NCBI GenBank assembly: GCA_002712575.1
Contig: PATZ01000050.1
Location: 1 to 9,084 of the forward strand
Origin: Methanobacteriota archaeon
GTDB taxonomy: Archaea > Thermoplasmatota > Poseidoniia > Poseidoniales > Thalassarchaeaceae
Length of the DNA: 9,084 nt
Direction: 5' to 3'
Within the stretch, counting starts at the first letter, position 1, and each line of letters opens with the position of its first letter. Of the stretch, positions 6,305 to 9,084 are shown one piece after another. A program made the position numbers and the translations under genes. The notes below the pieces were generated by a model, which was not told where the DNA came from, made no database searches, and saw only the letters and a list, made by a program, of their open reading frames with translations.

Positions 6305-6601
6305 TTATCCCTCAATTGGCCTTAGGTGTTCTGGTCTGGCGACGACGGTTTTTTGCATATTACCGTCTTTTACACTAACGACATAAGCTCTTCCCTGAAC
6401 ACCAGTAATGACACCAGTTTTTCCTTGAAATCTACGATGTGGCATACCTCCTTGTTGTGCACCGTCCAAAACTATTGCAACTTTATCTCCTTCTTCATAA
6501 GGATGCATGATACGATTAATAAAAATACGTCCTTTATCTCTTTTATTCTTCTTTAGTATACTACGAGTGCCTTGACGTAAACCATGTGTGCGAGTAACCA
6601 T
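6305..6601 (-). CDS. rpl21e: 50S ribosomal protein L21e
   Basis: 98 residues, normal for the archaeal/eukaryotic large-subunit protein L21e. The SH3-like barrel and basic N-terminus are recognisable. RTHGLRQGTRSILKKNKRDKGR is close to the family N-terminus (residues 4-25), followed by INRIMHPYEEGDKVAIVLD, GGMPHRRFQGKTGVITGVQGRAYVVSVKDG and ARPEHLRP at the C-terminus. GGTGAT lies 3 bases before the ATG and fixes the start. A TATA-like TTTTAAAA and a hairpin-bearing leader precede it, so this gene probably begins its own transcript that continues into rpoF. The pus10 gene lies 76 bases upstream. Confidence 0.97.
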   Translation of the reverse strand: MVTRTHGLRQGTRSILKKNKRDKGRIFINRIMHPYEEGDKVAIVLDGAQQGGMPHRRFQGKTGVITGVQGRAYVVSVKDGNMQKTVVARPEHLRPIEG

Positions 6602-6604
6602 AAT

Positions 6605-6610
6605 ATCACC
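6605..6610 (-). promoter_or_regulatory. Ribosome binding site of rpl21e
   Basis: Minus-strand GGTGAT, 3 bases before the ATG, is an extended Shine-Dalgarno end match. It lies only 3 bases from the nearest arm of the leader hairpins, so pairing in the leader could influence access to it. Confidence 0.6.
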
Positions 6611-6612
6611 AA

Positions 6613-6641
6613 ACGACCAAGGTCGCGGAATCGGGCGACCT
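6613..6641 (-). promoter_or_regulatory. rpl21e leader with two alternative hairpins
   Basis: On the minus strand three short arms follow each other: A = AGGTCGC (6641-6635), B = GCGACCT (6626-6620) and C = GGTCG (6618-6614). A pairs perfectly with B as a 7-bp stem with an 8-base loop. B can instead pair with C as GCGAC-CTTG-GTCGT, a 5-bp stem (one wobble) closed by a CUUG tetraloop. The two folds exclude each other and sit directly before the Shine-Dalgarno. This could be an r-protein leader switch, an inverted-repeat operator, or neutral. Confidence 0.45.
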
Positions 6642-6665
6642 GCCGCGTATTATTAAGGACTCGGA

Positions 6666-6673
6666 TTTTAAAA
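6666..6673 (-). promoter_or_regulatory. Candidate TATA box of rpl21e-rpoF
   Basis: TTTTAAAA lies 4 bases beyond the pus10 stop and about 68 bases before the L21e ATG. With normal archaeal spacing, transcription would start near 6643, so the message would begin with the first leader hairpin. The sequence just upstream (GGCC) is not a classic purine-rich BRE. Confidence 0.5.
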
Positions 6674-6677
6674 GGCC

Positions 6678-8105
6678 TCAATTATCCCTATTTTCTTCAT
6701 CATCATGTATTTGATTAACGTCAAGCCACATGATTTCACAATCAATACCAAGTTTTCCAGAAACAGACGGATTTGTCCGACCTTCGTCAGAATGTACTAA
6801 TTCTTTGATATAAGTCCCTGCCTCTGCACGAACACTGAATTGTATTTCATTTCCATCAATTATTATATCATTTATTTCAATAATTTTTCTCTTTCTTATT
6901 TTATCGGCTCTTCTATGTGAAACTCTTCTAGGCGTTTCTTGATTTAATTCTATACCAGATAAATCTGAAATGGATTTTATAATAATCTCTTCTTCAATCT
7001 CTTCTGATATTTTGAATCTTATCGTATATGACTTATCAGATCGAGAATTCTTAATTTTGGCTATCAGTGATCTTTCAGTTTTCTTTAGATCATCTATTTC
7101 TATCTTACCAGCAGCATTTTTATTTATTTCATTTACAACTTCTGACATCTCTGGTAATCTGTTCATTGGCTTTTTTATTTCTATTACAAATGGACGTCCA
7201 GTACCTAACATTCGGACATCTATATCTTCTCTTCCCATTCCATGAAAACTGGTATCTTTGCCATTTAGAGTATGCCTTAACGGTTCTCCAACTAGATCTT
7301 GTACTGAGTCAATGTACTGAAGTCCTGTTCCTTGGCAAGAATCACAGCCATTATATCGACCTTTGCACGTTCTACAAGGCCAACGTGTTTGAGGTATTTC
7401 TCGACTTAGCTTTCTATATCTGCCATAAAAGTAAATTGGCCTTATATCAACATCAACTCTAAGTGTCAATCCATCAACAAGAACCATAATATCAGGCCTG
7501 TCTTTTACAAAATTGATATCTGTTCCCAAATTATGATTAATTTTATTTTGAATTGCTAAAACCATTGAATTTTTCAGAGGCATAGATTGGGATGCCCCAT
7601 GTCTAGACGTGATTTCATGTGACTCTTGAATTAGATCCTTCGGCAGATGAATGCCTATCTGTACAGTAGAATATTCTAAATTATCTATTTTCTCAATTAT
7701 CCTCTCAACAATATTATCGACATCATCGAATAAGTTCTCACATAATGGACATAATACTTGATTAAAAGAGGATTCCAAAGAAATATCTCTAGTATATGCT
7801 TCATTTCTTATTTCTGTACCAGACATCTCTTTTTTACCAGAAACACGTTTGAGACAGTGATTGCATGTTCCAATTTTTATCATATGAGCTATTCCTAATG
7901 GAGTTGGACAAGGTGGTGAATTCCAGTCTATTGTTTTACCTTCAAATTCAAAATCATCTCCATCAAACCATTCTTCTTCTGAAGTGTGCTGTTCAGTAAT
8001 CTCTTCATTATCAAAATCAGCAGAGGCTGATGAATAGCCGGCATTAGAGAATTGATGCCAATCATCCCCTTCTTTTTCAGAATCCTTTGGACTACTTTTG
8101 GTCAT
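6678..8105 (-). CDS. pus10: tRNA pseudouridine synthase Pus10
   Basis: Makes pseudouridine 54 (and 55 in many archaea) in the tRNA T-loop. Residues 1-62 are a strongly acidic, probably disordered extension (19 D/E in the first 60) that is atypical. Residues ~65-215 hold the THUMP-like domain with a zinc site C81-x2-C84...C119-x2-C122. RVDVDIRPIYFYGRYRKLSREIPQT (216-240) opens the catalytic domain. C244-x2-C247 and C254-x2-C257-QGTG is the second Cys motif. HGMGREDIDVRMLGTGRPFVIEI (288-310) is the active site, with D294 as the likely catalytic Asp. The C-terminus FSVRAEAGTYIKELVHSDEGRTNPS is the usual Pus10 KEFVHGD-like end. At 475 residues it is longer than typical archaeal Pus10 (~390-430), mostly because of the acidic tail. 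GGTGAT lies 3 bases before the ATG. Confidence 0.95.
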   Translation of the reverse strand: MTKSSPKDSEKEGDDWHQFSNAGYSSASADFDNEEITEQHTSEEEWFDGDDFEFEGKTIDWNSPPCPTPLGIAHMIKIGTCNHCLKRVSGKKEMSGTEIRNEAYTRDISLESSFNQVLCPLCENLFDDVDNIVERIIEKIDNLEYSTVQIGIHLPKDLIQESHEITSRHGASQSMPLKNSMVLAIQNKINHNLGTDINFVKDRPDIMVLVDGLTLRVDVDIRPIYFYGRYRKLSREIPQTRWPCRTCKGRYNGCDSCQGTGLQYIDSVQDLVGEPLRHTLNGKDTSFHGMGREDIDVRMLGTGRPFVIEIKKPMNRLPEMSEVVNEINKNAAGKIEIDDLKKTERSLIAKIKNSRSDKSYTIRFKISEEIEEEIIIKSISDLSGIELNQETPRRVSHRRADKIRKRKIIEINDIIIDGNEIQFSVRAEAGTYIKELVHSDEGRTNPSVSGKLGIDCEIMWLDVNQIHDDEENRDN

Positions 8106-8108
8106 AAG

Positions 8109-8147
8109 ATCACCTATCGAGAACGGTGCTAACCAATTCTTCGATAG
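8109..8147 (-). promoter_or_regulatory. pus10 leader hairpin abutting its Shine-Dalgarno
   Basis: On the minus strand CTATCGA (8147-8141) pairs perfectly with TCGATAG (8120-8114). Inside it, after one bulged A, GAA pairs with TTC, and GGT-TAGC-ACC forms a further 3-bp stem with a 4-base loop. The last pair shares its base with the first base of the GGTGAT ribosome binding site (8114-8109), 3 bases before the ATG. The hairpin fills half of the 81-base gap between the DUF971 and pus10 genes and is not explained by any coding frame. Confidence 0.5.
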
Positions 8148-8186
8148 TCTGTGGCAGAGTCTTTCACATTTGATTTCTTCGCAATA

Positions 8187-8510
8187 TCAAATTTTAGTTC
8201 CTAAGTCCTCGGAGATATTCCTAAGATGAGAAAATGAGTGAATTCCACTGCTACAACCACTTGGCCAAATCATAGTTATTCCATAGTGTCCTACTAGCTC
8301 AACCATAGGCTTTTCTAATACCAATCTGGATACCTCTTCATTAAATTCTATTCGTCTTTGCTCATTTTCTTGTCTTGGCTTACATTTTGCACATTGACAT
8401 CTAGTGCGTATAGCAAGATACTCTACTCGGAAAGATTCTCCATCACTAAATCTTAGAATACATGATTCTTCTCCTCTCTCAATTTCTGTAAGAGTGAGGG
8501 GTTCTGCCAT
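8187..8510 (-). CDS. DUF971 protein (GBBH-like N-terminal domain)
   Basis: A 107-residue single-domain protein. The strand pattern ILRFSDGESFRVEYLAIRTRCQCAKC and the C-terminal VGHYGITMIWPSGCSSGIHSFSHLR match DUF971, the domain found N-terminal in gamma-butyrobetaine hydroxylase and attached to some Mrp/ApbC iron-sulfur carriers. Metal ligands C38, C40 and C43 are present. The fourth ligand is normally the His of a DGH motif; here the motif reads SGC, so C86 would replace it, giving a possible four-Cys site. No oxygenase or Mrp domain is attached, so the reaction is unknown; a role in metal or Fe-S handling is inferred. The ATG at 8510 has no Shine-Dalgarno and an in-frame TGA lies shortly upstream, so the start is firm and the message may be leaderless or short-leadered. 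It is divergent from the Rieske gene. Confidence 0.85.
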   Translation of the reverse strand: MAEPLTLTEIERGEESCILRFSDGESFRVEYLAIRTRCQCAKCKPRQENEQRRIEFNEEVSRLVLEKPMVELVGHYGITMIWPSGCSSGIHSFSHLRNISEDLGTKI

Positions 8511-8584
8511 GTTATTGGCTGTGCATATACATCTTCAATGTGTGCTTTGACTCTGAAAATTTCAAATATGAAAAATGAAAGATA

Positions 8585-8592
8585 TTTATAAT
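8585..8592 (+). promoter_or_regulatory. TATA box placing the Rieske start codon at the transcript 5' end
   Basis: TTTATAAT is centred about 25 bases before ATG 8613, the normal archaeal distance from TATA to transcription start. No Shine-Dalgarno precedes the ATG. Together these predict a leaderless mRNA. Confidence 0.55.
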
Positions 8593-8612
8593 TGAAATAT
8601 ACTTGAAAGTCT

Positions 8613-8996
8613 ATGAGAATGCCGTTAGAAGATGATGATTGGCGACGTGTTATGAAATCAGTAAAACTCAAAATAGGTAAAAAGAAAATGAAAAACATAG
8701 GCCTTCGTAGTATTATGATATTTAGAGATGAACAAGGAGTGAGAGCTACAGATGCCTTGTGCAGGCATATGGCTTGGCCTTTACCTTATGGAGGTAAAAT
8801 CAAAGACGATTGTGTAACATGTCCACTTCATCAGACTCGGTACGATTTAACATCTGGAGAAGTAAAGGAATGGTCTCCGTTTCCATTAATTCCAATTTAT
8901 GGTAAGATCGTAGGTAAACTTCGTAGACCAAGTCCCCTCGCCATTCACATGACGAGAGAACTTGATGGTTGGATAGAAGTTAAATTAAATTCTTAA
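8613..8996 (+). CDS. Small Rieske-type [2Fe-2S] protein
   Basis: 127 residues. Cluster ligands are C50-R-H52 and C70-P-L-H73, separated by 17 residues, in the setting ALCRHMAWPLPYGG...DDCVTCPLHQTRYDLTSGEVKEW, which is standard for the Rieske fold of oxygenase ferredoxins and NirD-like proteins. There is no N-terminal membrane anchor, so it should be a soluble electron carrier or a regulatory subunit, unlike the anchored cytochrome bc Rieske. The first ~25 residues are highly charged (DDDWRRVMKS, KIGKKKMK). There is an in-frame ATG at 8619 (third residue), but ATG 8613 is favoured by TATA spacing. It is divergent from DUF971, with a 102-base shared control region, and convergent with the sorting-tail gene, whose stop is 1 base away. 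The physiological partner is unknown. Confidence 0.88.
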   Translation: MRMPLEDDDWRRVMKSVKLKIGKKKMKNIGLRSIMIFRDEQGVRATDALCRHMAWPLPYGGKIKDDCVTCPLHQTRYDLTSGEVKEWSPFPLIPIYGKIVGKLRRPSPLAIHMTRELDGWIEVKLNS

Positions 8997-8997
8997 C

Positions 8998-9084
8998 TTA
9001 TTCTATTTTGCTTCTTTGTGTTGCAAATAAAACAGCACCCATTACTGCTAATACCAGTAGTGCTCCTCCAAATCCTGGAGTGGC
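8998..9084 (-). CDS. C-terminus of a surface protein with PGF-type sorting tail (5' part outside window)
   Basis: An open frame enters from the right edge and ends at TAA 9000-8998, giving 28 residues: ATPGFGG, then a hydrophobic span of about 15 residues (ALLVLAVMGAVLF), then the short polar/basic end ATQRSKIE. This tripartite layout of PGF motif, membrane helix and basic tail is that of PGF-CTERM signals. In halophilic and methanogenic euryarchaea these are processed by archaeosortase and linked to a lipid anchor. The protein would therefore be secreted and surface-attached. The basic tail is weaker than usual (one Arg, one Lys). Everything upstream is missing, so its function cannot be told. 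Confidence 0.7.
   Translation of the reverse strand, partial: ATPGFGGALLVLAVMGAVLFATQRSKIE

Noticed and set aside
6970..7462. Two overlapping plus-strand open frames rich in Ile, Leu, Phe and Ser
   Set aside because: They are antisense shadows of the Pus10 catalytic region; the apparent hydrophobicity comes from reverse-reading charged codons.
8453..8698. Minus-strand open frame of 81 codons crossing the DUF971/Rieske control region
   Set aside because: It overlaps DUF971 and the antisense of Rieske in other frames, and its Phe-rich start is antisense to the Lys-rich Rieske N-terminus.
1..9084. Search for CRISPR arrays, insertion sequences, att sites or defence genes
   Set aside because: I saw no regularly spaced repeats, transposase or integrase motifs, or terminal inverted repeats; base composition and gene content look like ordinary chromosomal core.

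Overview
This window looks like chromosomal DNA from a free-living, AT-rich euryarchaeon. Ribosomal protein L21e, RNA polymerase subunit RpoF (Rpo4), a DUF655 protein, archaeal-type Pus10, an archaeal-type phosphoglycerate kinase and a PGF-type C-terminal sorting tail are all archaeal markers. The order pus10 - rpl21e - rpoF - DUF655 - ksgA is a euryarchaeal arrangement. Low GC, tight packing, two [2Fe-2S] proteins and many family-less Cys-rich proteins would fit a marine Thermoplasmatota lineage (Marine Group II/III), but that placement is inference. I see no tRNA, rRNA, CRISPR array, insertion sequence or prophage gene.

Layout. (1) 1-1097, minus: phosphoglycerate kinase, with its C-terminus outside the window. 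(2) 1177-2732, plus: an M24-family (Xaa-Pro peptidase-like) metallopeptidase and a 97-residue Cys/His-cluster protein starting 2 bases after it. A short AT-rich divergent promoter region separates these from the kinase. (3) 2738-8510, minus: a long co-directional run. In transcription order it is a DUF971 protein, Pus10, L21e, RpoF, a DUF655 protein, KsgA, a possible 17-residue CxxC micro-ORF, a helix-hairpin-helix/zinc-ribbon protein of unknown function, a [2Fe-2S] ferredoxin and a 49-residue membrane protein. (4) 8613-8996, plus: a small Rieske [2Fe-2S] protein, probably leaderless, divergent from DUF971. (5) 8998-9084, minus: the last 28 residues of a surface protein ending in a PGF-type sorting tail.

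The core is an information-processing cluster: tRNA pseudouridylation (Pus10), ribosome (L21e), transcription (RpoF), a nucleic-acid-binding HhH protein (DUF655) and 16S rRNA dimethylation (KsgA). Small metal and redox proteins of poorly known function surround it.

The least explained structure lies in the short gaps between minus-strand genes. Three leaders (pus10, rpl21e and the HhH/zinc gene) each carry a GC-rich or near-perfect stem-loop shortly before the Shine-Dalgarno sequence. Two of them share the 9-mer AGGTCGCCC. The rpl21e leader can be drawn as two mutually exclusive hairpins, which could make it a control element. Genes inside the run have clear Shine-Dalgarno sequences, whereas the four genes that open units (pgk, M24, DUF971, Rieske) lack them, which suggests leaderless or short-leader mRNAs.
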